Shown here: piece after piece, positions 12,235-23,534 of the stretch
Numbering within the stretch: position 1 is the stretch's first letter
Layout of the letters: each line of letters opens with the position of its first letter
NCBI RefSeq assembly: GCF_049243985.1
Contig: NC_135384.1
Coordinates: forward strand, 12,458,501 to 12,522,500
Source: Paroedura picta
Lineage: Eukaryota; Chordata; Lepidosauria; Squamata; Gekkonidae
Length of the DNA stretch: 64,000 nucleotides
Reading direction: 5' to 3'
Made by a program: the position numbers and the translations under genes
The notes under the pieces: model-generated
What the model was told of the DNA's origin: nothing
Databases searched by the model: none
The model's input: the letters and a program-made list of their open reading frames with translations, nothing else

Positions 12235-12505
12235 TTACACTGATTCTGATAATTATAGTGCAGGTAATCTCCTCTGGAAGAGTGTTCATCAAGTTCTGGG
12301 GTAATTAGCTGCAGAAATAGTGAAGCAAAAATATTTGTCTGAACTTATTCCAACTCCTCTATAGCGAGACCAACAGCTGGAATAGTGAGCTCAGACCACC
12401 TGAGGGCCTTCCCATCCATGGTAGAACCCAAAGATTCTCTGGGGATTCTCAGAAGGAAAGTGACAATGCAATAACTGTGAGCAACATTTCCTCAGATACA
12501 TCTAT
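12235..12505 (-). other. conserved block upstream of V2R exon 1 (gene A copy)
   Basis: About 270 bp closely matching 37005-37195 (gene C) and 53757-54005 (gene D), with a fragment split by a CR1 in gene B. It may be a promoter or 5' untranslated exon. It is open as protein only in D, so coding is unlikely. Confidence 0.45.
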
Positions 12506-12579
12506 TTGGTCATGTCTTTAGAAAATTTCTACACAACTTGTCTTGAGAACCTGTTCAAAGTAGTTAACAAAAATAAAAC

Positions 12580-13050
12580 ATTCATTTTATTTATATTTTG
12601 ACTTCTGTACCACCACTCCCGTATGACTCATGGTGGTTCACAATACAAAATCTCCCCACAATAAAATCCCCATAAAGCAATCATTAAAAACCAAGATTTC
12701 AAGCATCTCCTGGCAATGAAAACACCTTCCCAGCTCCTGGCTCACAGACCAACTGATACAAGTGTCTCAGGGGAGCTATCTCAGGGGAGCCATGATCTCA
12801 CACATCAATGAGTGGCCCAGATCTTCCTTGTCCTGGCCTCAACCAAAAAACTGGTGGAAGAACTCCATTTTGAAGGCCTGGCAGAACTGAGAAAGTTTTG
12901 AAGACGTGGGCCCACAGGTCTCCCAGGAGCTCATTTCTCCAGGTAAGGAGAAATGAAAGTCCTGCGAATGAAAGGGCTGATACATCAGCAACCTTAGCTA
13001 TTCTGCAGCATGTAGGACCAAAGTGATAGAGGTGTTGCTTGGCTTTTCCC
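12580..13050 (-). mobile_element. L2-type LINE 3' fragment
   Basis: The reverse strand carries the worn C-terminal coding part of an L2 (WRNELLGDLWAH resembles the usual WWNELP phrase) and a 3' tail of Ts on the plus strand. Same family as in intron 3 of genes C-E. Confidence 0.6.
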
Positions 13051-13569
13051 ATTGCCTGGGTGTCTATATTTTTGGTGGCATAAATTACCCAAATTCCAGG
13101 TGGTGTTCTTAGGCAGGAAAGTCAACTGTTTCTCACTGTGCCCTCAGCTTTTCTCCTTCTTGGGCTGCCCAAGCAGTTTTGTTGTCCAGCATCTTTAACT
13201 TTGAAAGCCCTCACTGTAACTCTGGGACAGGCCAATGTAATTTTGGGATATATTGTTATGACACTATCTCAGTGTTGTAACATTCACTCATGTCTTCAAG
13301 CTCTTTTGGATGTGGACCTCAAGTGATTTAATCTTTAGACAAAAATCACAAAACACCAATCCAGAATATTTATTAAGTTTCCATACGAACGTCCAAACTG
13401 GGACATAATATCTTTAATAAAACAACATGTCAATGAACAATCAGAAAAAGATTGGCATCAATTTTTGTATTAAGCAATTTTTTTGTCTGGTTGTTTCTGA
13501 TGTAATGAATGTCGGTTATGTTATGTTACATGATTTGTCTTTTTTGTTCTGTAAATAAAGTTAGCAACT

Positions 13570-13571
<2 letters not shown>

Positions 13572-13655
<84 letters not shown>
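13572..13655. repeat. (AT)n microsatellite
   Basis: About 42 uninterrupted dinucleotide units followed by (AAAT)n. Confidence 0.97.
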
Positions 13656-13665
<10 letters not shown>

Positions 13666-13768
13666 GGAATCAGACTAGCTTTCACTAGTCAGTTAAAAAT
13701 CTGACCCCCACAAAGTGGTGAGTCTCTTTCTGTCACCCTTCTTAACATTTCCATGCAACATCCTAATA

Positions 13769-14045
13769 AGGTAAAGGTAAAGGTATCCCCTGTGCAAGCA
13801 CCGAGTCATGTCTGACACTTGGGGTGACGCCCTCCAGCATTTTCATGGCAGACTCAATATGGGGTGGTTTGCCAGTGCCTTCCCCAGTCATTACCATTTA
13901 CCCCCCAGCAAGCTGGGTACTCTTTTTACCGACCTCGGAAGGATGGAAGGCTGAGTCAACCTTGAGCCGGCTGCTGGGATCGAACTCCCAACCTCATGGG
14001 CAGACAGCTTCAGAAAGCATTTCTGCTGCCTTACCACTCTGCGCC
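13769..14045 (-). mobile_element. Sauria-type SINE, nearly full length, 11-bp target duplication
   Basis: The reverse strand reads tRNA-like head (tggcgcagagtggtaaggca), gttgactcagccttccatcc, tactggggaaggcactggc and a BovB-like 3' end finishing (ACCTTT)n. It is flanked by perfect copies of acatcctaata (13758-13768 and 14046-14056). The perfect duplication indicates a fairly young insertion. Confidence 0.92.
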
Positions 14046-14056
14046 ACATCCTAATA

Positions 14057-15421
14057 TGTTCCATAAATGCGAGAAACCAAAGGGCATATATTCTGTTAAT
14101 GTCATTTCCTCAAGATATTAAATCCTGAACCTATATACAACTTCATTGCACATCCTGGCATATTGATCCATGTCATTTAGCTTCTGGATTTAGTCATCAT
14201 AGAAGAAATCTGATATAGTCATAGGTGAAGATATTCATTTTGGGATTTTAATCTTATTTCATGTAATCAGACATAAACAAATAATAAAGCAAAGAAAAAA
14301 GGGTTTCAGCTGCAGATTACACTTAAGTGAGCTCTTGGGAGTAAGCTGCCAGAAACAGAGTATAAATGGCTCTCTTTTTCATTCACCCAGTCTTCTTAGG
14401 TTTGGTTAGAAAGAGAGTATGAATGTATGTTGCAGCAAGTCCAAAAAGATGTAAGGGTTTTTTTTGATGATGTATGGATGTTAGCAGCTGGAGAAGAAAT
14501 TGAATATGGCGTTAGCAAGGTTCTTATACATTTTTCTTTGCATAATATGTTTCCTAGTGCTGGTGTCTTTTGCTCTGTAGCACAGCTTCCAGAGGTCTCT
14601 TTTATCCTGTGCTTAGATTTCATACAGCTCAAATGGAATGAAGAACCAATATTTGCAAACTCTGCTACAATCTCAGCAGAAATGGACGCAGGAGATCCCG
14701 AGATGAAAAATAACAATTTGGATCACTGCCTCCTCTGGGGGAATCAATCATTGATAACACTGGACAAACCAATAAGTGTGTGTACTGGTGTGTACAGGAT
14801 TATTGCAGAACAGTGTTCAAGTGAATTCTTCTTATCATTTTTACCTCTTTGAAAGTGTTGCATCGCACCCAAATCCTGGCTAAATTCAAAATTACAGCAA
14901 AGCCCTTGAGTATAGAACAAGAGTGTGGATTGCTCAGGGAACAACCTACTACCTCCATTTCCATATATGGATCATTCTGCATGCATGGCGTCACTTCATG
15001 CACAAGCCACGGACACATAGATCTACTTACTGATGTTTGATATTGTTTCCTATCAAGTGGCCAGAGTCTATCATCATGGTAGTTGTGCAAACGTAAGTCA
15101 ATGCAGTTGAATATGAGGAGGTGGTGGGAGACCTTGTTCAGTCTTTACCTTGTCCCTGATGAAGATTCAGATGCACAAGCTTAGGTCACTGAAATTTAAA
15201 ACAAGGAGGTTGTGCTAGAGGATAGCAGATCAAAGATTGTTTCTTTTTTCTATTTTGTTCCTGAATTGCCACATTGCCATTTTTTCCACATTCATTTTGT
15301 TGGAGGGCTGTCGCATACAATGAGGTGGTAAGCCAGACTAATTGTAACTTGGCATTACTGGAATAACATAGTTTCACTCATCTGTTCAACAGTCAGGCTG
15401 CAACTGGATAATGAGGACAGA
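14057..15421. other. no gene recognised; upstream region of the OR gene
   Basis: Short overlapping open frames occur on both strands (longest 141 codons at 14427-14852), with no known domain or repetition elsewhere in the window. It probably holds the untranslated exon(s) and promoter of the OR gene, whose splice sites cannot be placed. Confidence 0.4.
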
Positions 15422-16369
15422 ATGTCCAACCATACATCTGAATTTCTGCTCTTGGAATTTTCAGATATCCGAGAACTACAGATCTTACATTTCTTTGTAT
15501 TCTTAGTAGTATACTTGACTGTAGTAACTAGCAATCTTCTCATCATCATTGCTGTAGCCTTTGATCATCACCTGCACGCCCCCATGTACTTTTTTCTCAT
15601 GAACCTGGCTCTTCTGGATATTGGCATAGTGTCCGTCACAGTACCCAAAGCTATGGCCAATTCCCTCCTGAACACCAGGTCCATTTCTTTTCCTGCCTGT
15701 GTGGCTCAGGTTTTCTTCCTCTTTCTCCTTGGAGGGTCAGATTTTGCCATCTTAACCATAATGGCACATGATCGGTATGTCGCTATCTGCAATCCATTGC
15801 AATACGAGACAATTATGCACAGAGGAGCCTGCATTGTGATGGCAGCCAGTGCATGGATTGCAGGTACACTCAATGGTTTATTACACATTGGAGGAACTTT
15901 TGCCATCACCTTCTGCTCCAACATAATCGATCAGTTCTTCTGTGAAGTTCCACAGATTCTTAAACTCTCTTGTTCTGACACGTATCTAATTGAAGTTGGT
16001 ATTATTATGTTTGTCTGTCTACTTGTACTAGGATGCTTTGTCTACATAATTGCCTCCTACATGCAGATTTTTGTAACAGTGCTCAGAATTCCATCTGTTC
16101 ATGGTCAGAAAAAGGCCCTCTCCACTTGCCTTCCCCATCTCACTGTGATGTCTTTGCTTATCATAAGTGGCCTCTTGGCCTATGTGAGGCCTCACAGTCA
16201 CACTTCATCTGAGCAGAATGTTCTTTTTGCAATAATCTATTTGGTTCTCCCTCCATTGCTCAACCCATTCATCTATAGCATGAGGAACAAAGACATAAAG
16301 AGAGCAATACTGAAGCTGTCTGATTTGGGGTGTGTATCAAAGACAGTAGCAGGCAAAGCTTTTCTTTGA
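15422..16369 (+). CDS. olfactory receptor, class II, family-14-like, intact
   Basis: Single-exon odorant GPCR of 315 codons, the usual length, expected in olfactory or vomeronasal neuron membranes and coupling to G-olf. Visible motifs in order: N-terminal glycosylation site NHTS (3-6); LHAPMYFFLMNLALLDIG at TM2; MAHDRYVAICNPLQY at the end of TM3 (H replaces the usual Y); the extracellular loop 2 cysteine segment FCEVPQILKLSCSD; KALSTCLPHLTVMSLL at TM6; PPLLNPFIYSMRNKDIK at TM7. The start ATG fits the family N-terminus MSNHTSEFLLLEFSD. It is the only OR in the window and lies opposite in strand to the V2R genes. Family 14 is inferred from CNPLQYETIM and the TM2-TM3 segment. Confidence 0.95.
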   Translation: MSNHTSEFLLLEFSDIRELQILHFFVFLVVYLTVVTSNLLIIIAVAFDHHLHAPMYFFLMNLALLDIGIVSVTVPKAMANSLLNTRSISFPACVAQVFFLFLLGGSDFAILTIMAHDRYVAICNPLQYETIMHRGACIVMAASAWIAGTLNGLLHIGGTFAITFCSNIIDQFFCEVPQILKLSCSDTYLIEVGIIMFVCLLVLGCFVYIIASYMQIFVTVLRIPSVHGQKKALSTCLPHLTVMSLLIISGLLAYVRPHSHTSSEQNVLFAIIYLVLPPLLNPFIYSMRNKDIKRAILKLSDLGCVSKTVAGKAFL

Positions 16370-18099
16370 AAGTGGGGCTGAATAATGTGCAGAAATTTTC
16401 TTCTTTTGACCTTAGATATTGTATCCTAGAAAGACTGTGTTGACATTTTTGAAGTATTTCAGAAGATGTTGATAATGGTGACAACCAATTCCATGTTTAC
16501 CTGGGCAAAGAGTGCCCTCACAATGATGATCTCTGCCCTCTGCAACATACCCCCAACCTGCAGTGCATCCTTTGTCTATGTGCTCCTGACCACCGGACAA
16601 CCACCTGTATGCCCTTTCCTCAATGACACCCTGAGACATGTATGGCTGGATGTATCATAGACTGCAAACTCTTTCCTAAGTATAGTGGGAAGCTCAGGTA
16701 GCTGAGAGCATAGGAGATGGAGGATTTGCAAGAAAATGGATGAAAGAAGGGATCTCAGGCAGGTGTCAGAGGAGGTGTACAGTGAATCCTGCCAGAAGCC
16801 TGGGGTCCTGGCCAATTCTCTACTACTGATGTCAACCCTGTTAGAAGTAGAAGTTCTAGAAGTGGAAGAACTCACTGTAGTTCTCTGTTTGGGATGCATT
16901 CAGTTCTCTATATAAGAATACTGAATACAGTTCTCAATATAAGAAAACTGAATGCATCCCAAACAGGGAACTCTAGTGAGAACTTCCAGTATACTCCTCC
17001 TACCGATGGTGCCAATGGGGAAGGCTTTCTTGGCCACGGTTTCATGATGGCCTTGGAAGAGTGGGAGTTAACTGGGTGGGAGTTAATTAATTTTAATATA
17101 TATTTAATTTTTAAAAATATTGGTGATATGACCATTTTGATCACTCAAACAGCACATTCATGATATTGACTTTCAGCTTCTGGTGGGTGGGACTTGAAGA
17201 GCATATTCAATGGTAAAAAGTTTGAGAAAGTCTGCATAAGGACTTCTGCTTCTCTTAGAAGGTTTCTTGCACTAACAAGAGCAAAAAGACAATAATGGGC
17301 ATCTGTCTTCATTTTCTACTAGATTTTATTTTTTTGGGGGGGGGATCAATATAATCAGTGTAGGAGAATAAAGCTTAACCTTTCTTTTCTCATGCACTTT
17401 GATTGTCCATTGCTCAAGGTTTCCGGGACTTACAGATGATCATCTAATTAACATCTTGCTTGCAGATAAAGACAATTCTGTTTCTTACATGGTGGCAAAG
17501 TTTTGCTATACTGCCAGCAGAGTGCGGAAAATCTTTGGCTACTGTTGATGCTGAATGACCTGACTGTCAAAATGCTGTACTAATGTTTTGTGCCTTTGTT
17601 GGCACAAACGAATGCCAAATGTCCTGTTAAAACGCTGTAATAATGTATGTGGTCTGTAGATATTTTGATGCTGGTCAATGACCATAATAAATAATAAAAT
17701 AAAGATTGTCCATTGTTATGCAGAGCAACTTTTGTAGACAAAGGCAGTGCCACCCCAGCGAACCCTGCTGAGTACTGTGTGGAAGAACTCCATTGTAAAT
17801 CATTTCTCAACATCTCTAACCTTGAAGACCCTATTATGAGATAATCTAAAATGACAGAAAGATATAATAATGGAGGATGGAATGCATCAGTCTTACTTTC
17901 AGCTTGTGGAGTACACTGATCCCGCACCAGCCATTATTTCTGGTTGAGATTATTTACTACATCATGCTGGGGGTGGGTGGGTCAGTAATATGACAGAGGA
18001 AAAATGGGCAAGCTAAATGATTTTAAGACAAATTTCAGTTTACAATATTGAGTGAAATATCTAACTTATGCTCTGTGTTTAGTTTATTTGTATCTTGAT
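16370..18099. other. no gene recognised; 3' region of OR and spacer
   Basis: No protein family is seen. The stretch includes a fold-back (16864-16987) and a possible LINE 3' end at about 17570-17700 (ctggtcaatgaccataataaat). Confidence 0.4.
16864..16987. repeat. 124-bp inverted repeat (fold-back)
   Basis: Arms of about 40-60 bp around a short AT-rich centre. ctgtttgggatgcattcag on the left matches ctgaatgcatcccaaacag on the right exactly, and similarity continues both outward and inward. No other copy is seen in the window. Confidence 0.85.
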
Positions 18100-18110
18100 A
18101 TGATATTTTA

Positions 18111-18390
18111 AGAGCCTCTTGTGGCACAGAGTGGTAAAGCGGCATACATGCTGTTTGAAGCTCTGCCCATGAAGCTGGGAGTTCGATCCCAGCAGCCGGC
18201 TCAAGGTTGACTCAGCCTTCCATCCTTCCAAGGTTGGTAAAATGTTTGCTGGGGGATAAACGGTAATGACTGGGGAAGGCACTGGCAAACCACCCCGTAT
18301 TGAGTTTGCCATGAAAACACTAGAGGGCATCACCCCAAGGGTCAGACATGACTCAGTGCTTGCACAGGGGATACCTTTACCTTTACCTTT
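18111..18390 (+). mobile_element. Sauria-type SINE, full length, 11-bp target duplication
   Basis: Head agagcctcttgtggcacaga, body gttgactcagccttccatcc, BovB-like end gggtcagacatgactc and (ACCTTT)n tail. It is flanked by perfect atgatatttta repeats (18100-18110 and 18391-18401). Confidence 0.93.
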
Positions 18391-18663
18391 ATGATATTTT
18401 AAACCAGATGAGATCTTCCCTGAACCACCAGGGAAGGGGGGAATTTTTAAAAATGAAATTATTATTGTCATTAGCATTATCATTGTTGTCAGTAAGCTAC
18501 AAGAAAGAACTGAGGACAGCCACAAATAGCACTGTTCTTAATGTTACAACAGGACTAAAGCTGATAAGACATCCAATTGTCACATGACCTTGAGGACCAA
18601 TCACCTCTTGAAATGTGCTTGCAGCTCCATTGCTTCAGATCTTGCTTTTGAGGGGGGGGGGTT

Positions 18664-18940
18664 AAGAAGAAGAAGAAGGAGTTGGTTCTTATATGTCGCT
18701 TTTCTCTACCTGGAGTCTCAAAGCGGCTTACAGTCACCTTCCCTTTCCTCTCCCCACAACAGATACCCTGTGAGGTGGGTGAGGCTGAGAGAGCCCTGAT
18801 ATCACTGCTCGTTCAGAACAGCTTCATCAGCACCATGGGGAACCCAAGGTCACCCAGCTGGCTGCATGTGGGGGAGTTCAGAATTGAACCCAGCATGCCA
18901 GATTAGAAGTCCACACTCCTAACCACTACATCAAACTGGC
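18664..18940 (-). mobile_element. tRNA-derived SINE with L2-like tail
   Basis: Complete on the reverse strand from gccagtttgatgtagtgg to the (CTT)n tail at the low-coordinate end. Confidence 0.88.
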
Positions 18941-19599
18941 AGCAACAGTGGTGGTGCCCCCCTTGGCCAAGCTGCTCATCATGCCGCAACCACTGTGAAA
19001 GGATTGTTTGACTCCCTAAGGGGCCCCGACCCCTAGGTTGAGAACCACTGCTTTGCCTGTACATTTCCTTCTCTTGTTTCTACTTGTATGCATTAGTGTA
19101 ACTGCATATCTGTAAATCTTATCTGTATTGTGTGTGTTATTTTTAATAAAACTATATTATGCTTTTAATATCTGTTGTCTGCCTTGGTTTCCTAAAAGTG
19201 CACAATTACCTTGTAAAACATTGGCAAAAGGTCTTCACTGGTTGGCCCCTCTTGCTCTACTAATTCCCCTCTACAACTTAGAATTTTGGGAAACATACTA
19301 GCCAGTGTCAGTCCTCTTCTGAGAGCTCTCAGAATCAGGCTTGCCTCGACTATCTAGCTCAGGGCATGGACACAAGGTGGATATATCTGGATTCCAATTT
19401 CCATACAAAATACTAATAATTGAGAGAGACCGAAAAGTTTTAATTCTGTTCTTGTTAGTCATACCATTTCTTCTCATTGTTTCCTGACCTCATACACACC
19501 TTCTTTGCACATCCTGACATCCAAATCCAATAGCGTATACCAGCCCAATTTAGTCATAACGATGAAATCTGTTGTACTCATGGTCAACAGGAGCTGAGA

Positions 19600-20090
19600 G
19601 GAGAATTTATGAAGGCAAGCTTGACTGGACTCACATAACTGGATTCACAATTCCTGCAAGGATAAGGGAAATAATGAGAGAAAGGGAGGAGGGAGAGGAA
19701 TAACTCAATGTTTCAAACTGAGAAGAGCTGCCTTGATGGAAATCACCTAGCCAAGCTTGACAGGATGAACACAAGCGGATTCACAATACCTGCAAAGATA
19801 AAGGAAAGAATCAGAGAAGGGGGGGATGAAGAATAACTCACCATGTTAAACTGAGAATAGGCACCTTGATAGAATTCACCAAGCCAAGTTTGACAGGACT
19901 CACACAACTGGATTCACAATTCTTGCAAAGATTAAAAAAAAGGATCAGAGGGGGGGGGGAGAGAATAATCCATTGTTTTAAATGAACAGGAGCCATGCTT
20001 ACACAGTAGCCTAAGTAGGTTTTGGGGGACTCACAGCATTGGACTCAAAATTCCTGCAAAGATAATGGAAAGGGGGGGGGGAATCAGAAA
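19600..20090. repeat. tandem repeat, about 133-bp period, four diverged copies
   Basis: The phrase ggattcacaattcctgcaaag recurs at 19641, 19777, 19910 and 20041 (spacings 136, 133 and 131). Each time it is preceded by a gacaggactcacacaa-like phrase and followed by a G-run. No frame is shared by all units. Confidence 0.85.
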
Positions 20091-20692
20091 TTGATTTGTA
20101 GGGAATCCTCTGAAAAGGGAGGAGAAAGGCAGGCACCCAGGTCAGAGTTAGTGATCCCAAGGGGCAGTGAGGCAAGCAAAGCCTTTGAAGAGAAGCACCG
20201 TCTGAGCTCTATGCTGGGACAGGCTGGCTGTGCAACCTTTGAAAGCCCTCTAGCTGAGGAGGCAATACCATGCAAGTCGAGCGGAAGACAGGATCCAAGC
20301 CCCTCTCAGCAGCAAAGTAAGGCATGAGTGTTGAATGTGCATCTTAAGCAGGAGTGCCGGAAAAGTCATTGTGCAAATATCAATGGGAGGGGCACTGCCC
20401 CCTGTCTTCCCTTTTTCTATCCCAGTGAGCAGCAAACAGAGCCCCAAATGACAGCCCGGCTTCCTCTCGGCCCCTGACCACCACTTGCAGTTTGTACTTC
20501 GACTGGGCTTTGAGCAGCCAAGGGGACTGTCAGGGCTTGCTATAAGTTAAAGGCTCTCCTGATCTGGTATATTAGGCTAGGGCTCTCCCTATATCTAGTT
20601 CTTCATTTAGGTAGGAAAAACCATATGCATCACTATAGGATGGGCAAGAATTGTCTTGGCAGTAGTAAGTGTGAAGAGGATCTGGGGGTCTT
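20091..20692. other. no gene recognised
   Basis: GC-richer segment with one 101-codon plus-strand frame that has no known motif and continues out of the tandem repeat. Possibly an unassigned repeat. Confidence 0.35.
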
Positions 20693-20786
20693 AGAAGAAG
20701 AAGAAGAAGAGTTGGTTCTTATATGCCGCTTTTCCCTACCCGAAGGAGGCTCAAAGCAGCTTACAGTCGTCTTCCCATTCCTTAGT
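20693..20786 (-). mobile_element. tRNA-derived SINE, 3' tail only
   Basis: (CTT)n, gccgctttgagcctccttc-like tail and about 40 bases of body on the reverse strand; the rest is absent. Confidence 0.8.
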
Positions 20787-20849
20787 AGACCAGACACTGA
20801 ACCTGAGTCAGTAGTGTGACTTGGGGGCTAAAAACGCAAATGGGATATG

Positions 20850-21176
20850 GGCCATTATTAAAAGAAATATAGTGCCCGATCGTGCAAGGTGATGTTGCCA
20901 CTTTACTCCGCTCTGGTAAGACCACACTTGGAGTCCTGTGTTGTTTTGGGCATCACAACGAAAGAAAGATGTCAATAAACTGAAATATGTACAGATGAGA
21001 GCTGTGAAGATGGTGAGGGGTTTGAAGACCAGGTTATATGAGGAAAGGTTGAGGGAGGTTAGCCTGTTTAGCCTGGAGAGACAGCAGGTAAGAGGTGACA
21101 TGATAACCCTCTTCAACTACTCGAAGGCCTGTCATATAGAAGAGTTGTTTTCTGTTGCCCCAGAGGGTTCATAGAT
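20850..21176 (+). mobile_element. CR1-type LINE fragment
   Basis: Plus-strand remnant of the reverse transcriptase C-terminal part: LRPHLESCVVLGITTK-like start, then RKKDVNKLKYVQMRAVKMV, YEERLREVSLFSLERQQVRG and DMITLFNYSKAC. The 3' untranslated end is missing. Confidence 0.75.
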
Positions 21177-21227
21177 CTTTTTACAAACTTTTACTCTGTA
21201 TAAGGTGTTTCATTCACACTGTATGCT

Positions 21228-21345
21228 TCAAGTGGGTTGCCGTGTTGGTCTGCAGTAGCACAACACAAATGGAGTCCAATAACACCTTTTAGACAAACAA
21301 AGATTTATTCAGGGCATGAAGTACCCTTCCTCAGACAAAATGGAG
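21228..21345 (+). repeat. interspersed repeat of unassigned family
   Basis: Phrases gggttgccgtgttggtctgc, agtccaataacacctttt and cttcctcagacaaaatgg belong to a repeat common in reptile genomes. I recognise the pattern but cannot name the family. Confidence 0.45.
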
Positions 21346-21890
21346 CAAGGATCATAAGCTTACAGATATAAGGCAAAAGTAAATTGGTGGCAAATCATTA
21401 AACTTTGTCATAATATCCAGATTAAGCCATATTATGCCATATGATTATGCCATAATTCTTTGCTAAAACAGCTAATCGGTCCTTTTGTGTTCAGTTGTAG
21501 TTTACAAAACCATCGGAGAAATAACACTGTCCATGTTAGTAATCAATGGCAGACACTTTCCCAGTTGTAAAAAGAAATAATTAAAAGAGACTAGTTGCTT
21601 GCCCCCATCCGTCTCCAATTAAGTGTGAAAGCATCCCAGCAAGTGACAAGCTGTGCTGGCAAGTTATGCTCATTTCACTAAGAACTATCCATGAGCTTTC
21701 AGATTCAACTTCATGCTCTGTCAGAGACTCGGGCTTACCTTCAGCCCACAAGTAGCCCATATTGCGTGTTAGAGCTAAGATAGTTTCCCCATCTTTATGA
21801 ACAACATATACATCACAGGGAAGGTTAAGAGTAGGCCAATGAACAGAATTTCACTGCTTCCCCAGCTCCGGCCTAAGATCTCTTTTGGAG

Positions 21891-22166
21891 GAGCCAGCTT
21901 GGTGTACTACGTAGGAGTCCGGATTTCTAATCTGGTGAGCTGGGTTTGATTGTGCACTCCCCCACATGCAGCCAGCTGGGTGACCTTGGGCTTGCCACAG
22001 CACTAATAAAGCTGTTTTTACTGAGCAGTAATATCAGGGCTCTCTCAGCTTCACCTACTTCACAGGGTGTCTGCTGTGGGAAGCGGAAAGGGAAGGAGAT
22101 TGTAAGCCACTTTGAGACTCCTTCGGGTAGAGAAAAAAAGCATATAACAATAAACTCTTCTTCTTC
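21891..22166 (+). mobile_element. tRNA-derived SINE with L2-like tail
   Basis: Head gagccagcttggtgtactac through to (CTT)n. It ends directly at the low-coordinate border of the A/B duplication, opposite in orientation to the SINE at the border of gene A. Confidence 0.88.
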
Positions 22167-22262
22167 TATGGTGAGAAGCCTTAACTCCTAAAATAAAATG
22201 AAGACAAAGCAAATCAACAACAAGGAGGCAAATGGGTCCTTTCGGAGCAACTTTGAAACATC

Positions 22263-22268
22263 TTTATT
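22263..22268 (-). promoter_or_regulatory. candidate polyadenylation signal of gene B
   Basis: AATAAA on the minus strand about 190 bp past the stop of the gene B 7TM exon, in sequence homologous to the site below gene A. Confidence 0.4.
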
Positions 22269-22453
22269 CACAAATATCTGAAAGAAATGGATTATTTGCA
22301 TCATTTCAATCTGATTTCAATATAATTATGGAACTGAGACGGCCTTGGTCACCCTGGCAGATGACATGTGATGAAAATGGTGAGAGAGACTTTCAACAGA
22401 ACCCAGGCAGAAAACAAAATTGCCCAAATTGAGTGGGTGGCTGATAGAAAAAT

Positions 22454-23355
22454 CTAAGGCCTTTTTCTTATCAGTTGTTCTCTTTTGTTCAGTTCAGGCC
22501 TCAGGAGAATGACATAGCATTTGGGAAAAAAGATAGAGCCTAGTAGGCCAGCACCGGAAGCTAAGATGGAGAAGATCTCCACGGCTACCATATCTTTTCC
22601 TTTAGTGCTTAGGTAGGTAGGCACAAAGGTCAGCCAAACACTGCAAAAGACCAACATGCTGAAGGTGATGAACTTGGCCTCGTTGAAACTGTCAGGCAAC
22701 TTTCTAGCTTTGAAAGCCACAATGAAGCAGATAGTGGCAAGAAATCCAATGTAACCCAGGCCACAGTAAAACATGGTGACTGACCCTTCATTGCACTGCA
22801 CTATGATTTCTTTACTCAGTGATTGGGTGTCGATATCTGGGAAGGGAGGAGAAGAGCCTAGCCAAATGGCACAAATGGCAAGCTGAACAAAGGAGCAAAC
22901 AATAACAATATAATGTGCCAAATGTTTCCCCACCTGTTTTCGAAAAAGGTTTCCCGGCTTGGAGGCCAAAAAAACCGTAACAACAGTCACTGTTTTTGCC
23001 AGTACAGAGGAAACAGCAACACAGAAAACAATGCCAAAAGTCATTTGTCGGAGGAGGCAGGTCAGGTTGTTAGGCTGTCCAATGAAGAGCAAGGAGCAGA
23101 GGAAGCAAAGGAGCAGGGAGATGAGCAGAATATAGGTCAAGGTCCGGTTGTTGGCTTTAACGATAGGAGTGTCCTGGTGCTTCATGAAGGCCAGAAGCAC
23201 CAATGCTGTTATCAGAGAGAAGGAAAGAGCTAAAGAGGCTAAAACAATGCCCATAGGTTCAGGAAATGACAGGAAGTTTGGGATCTTGGGAAGGCAGTGG
23301 TCTTGTCCTTGGTTTGGATAATGACTGTCAGAGCATGTGATGCAATAATCCATGT
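22454..23355 (-). CDS. V2R gene B exon 6 (7TM), open
   Basis: 902 bp from [18 protein letters not shown] to REQLIRKRP and stop, very close to gene A. It has the TM6 change SVWLTF where the other genes read SVWLSF. Kept open although the gene lacks exon 4. Confidence 0.85.
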
Positions 23356-23534
23356 CTGAGAGGAGAACATAATTAGAGATTGTAATTATTCAACAAGAAA
23401 AGATTTTTTAAAGATAGTACCTAATATTGTACCATCAACCCATAATGGAGCCAGTGTAATATATCATTCCTAACACTGAAAATATCTAATAAGCAATGCC
23501 CCCATTTGCACCTTCAGGGTTCTACCTATGGTCA

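Noticed and set aside
14427-14852. 141-codon plus-strand ORF upstream of the OR gene
   Set aside because: No recognisable family, no homologous copy in the window, and an overlapping minus-strand ORF of similar length. Treated as chance.
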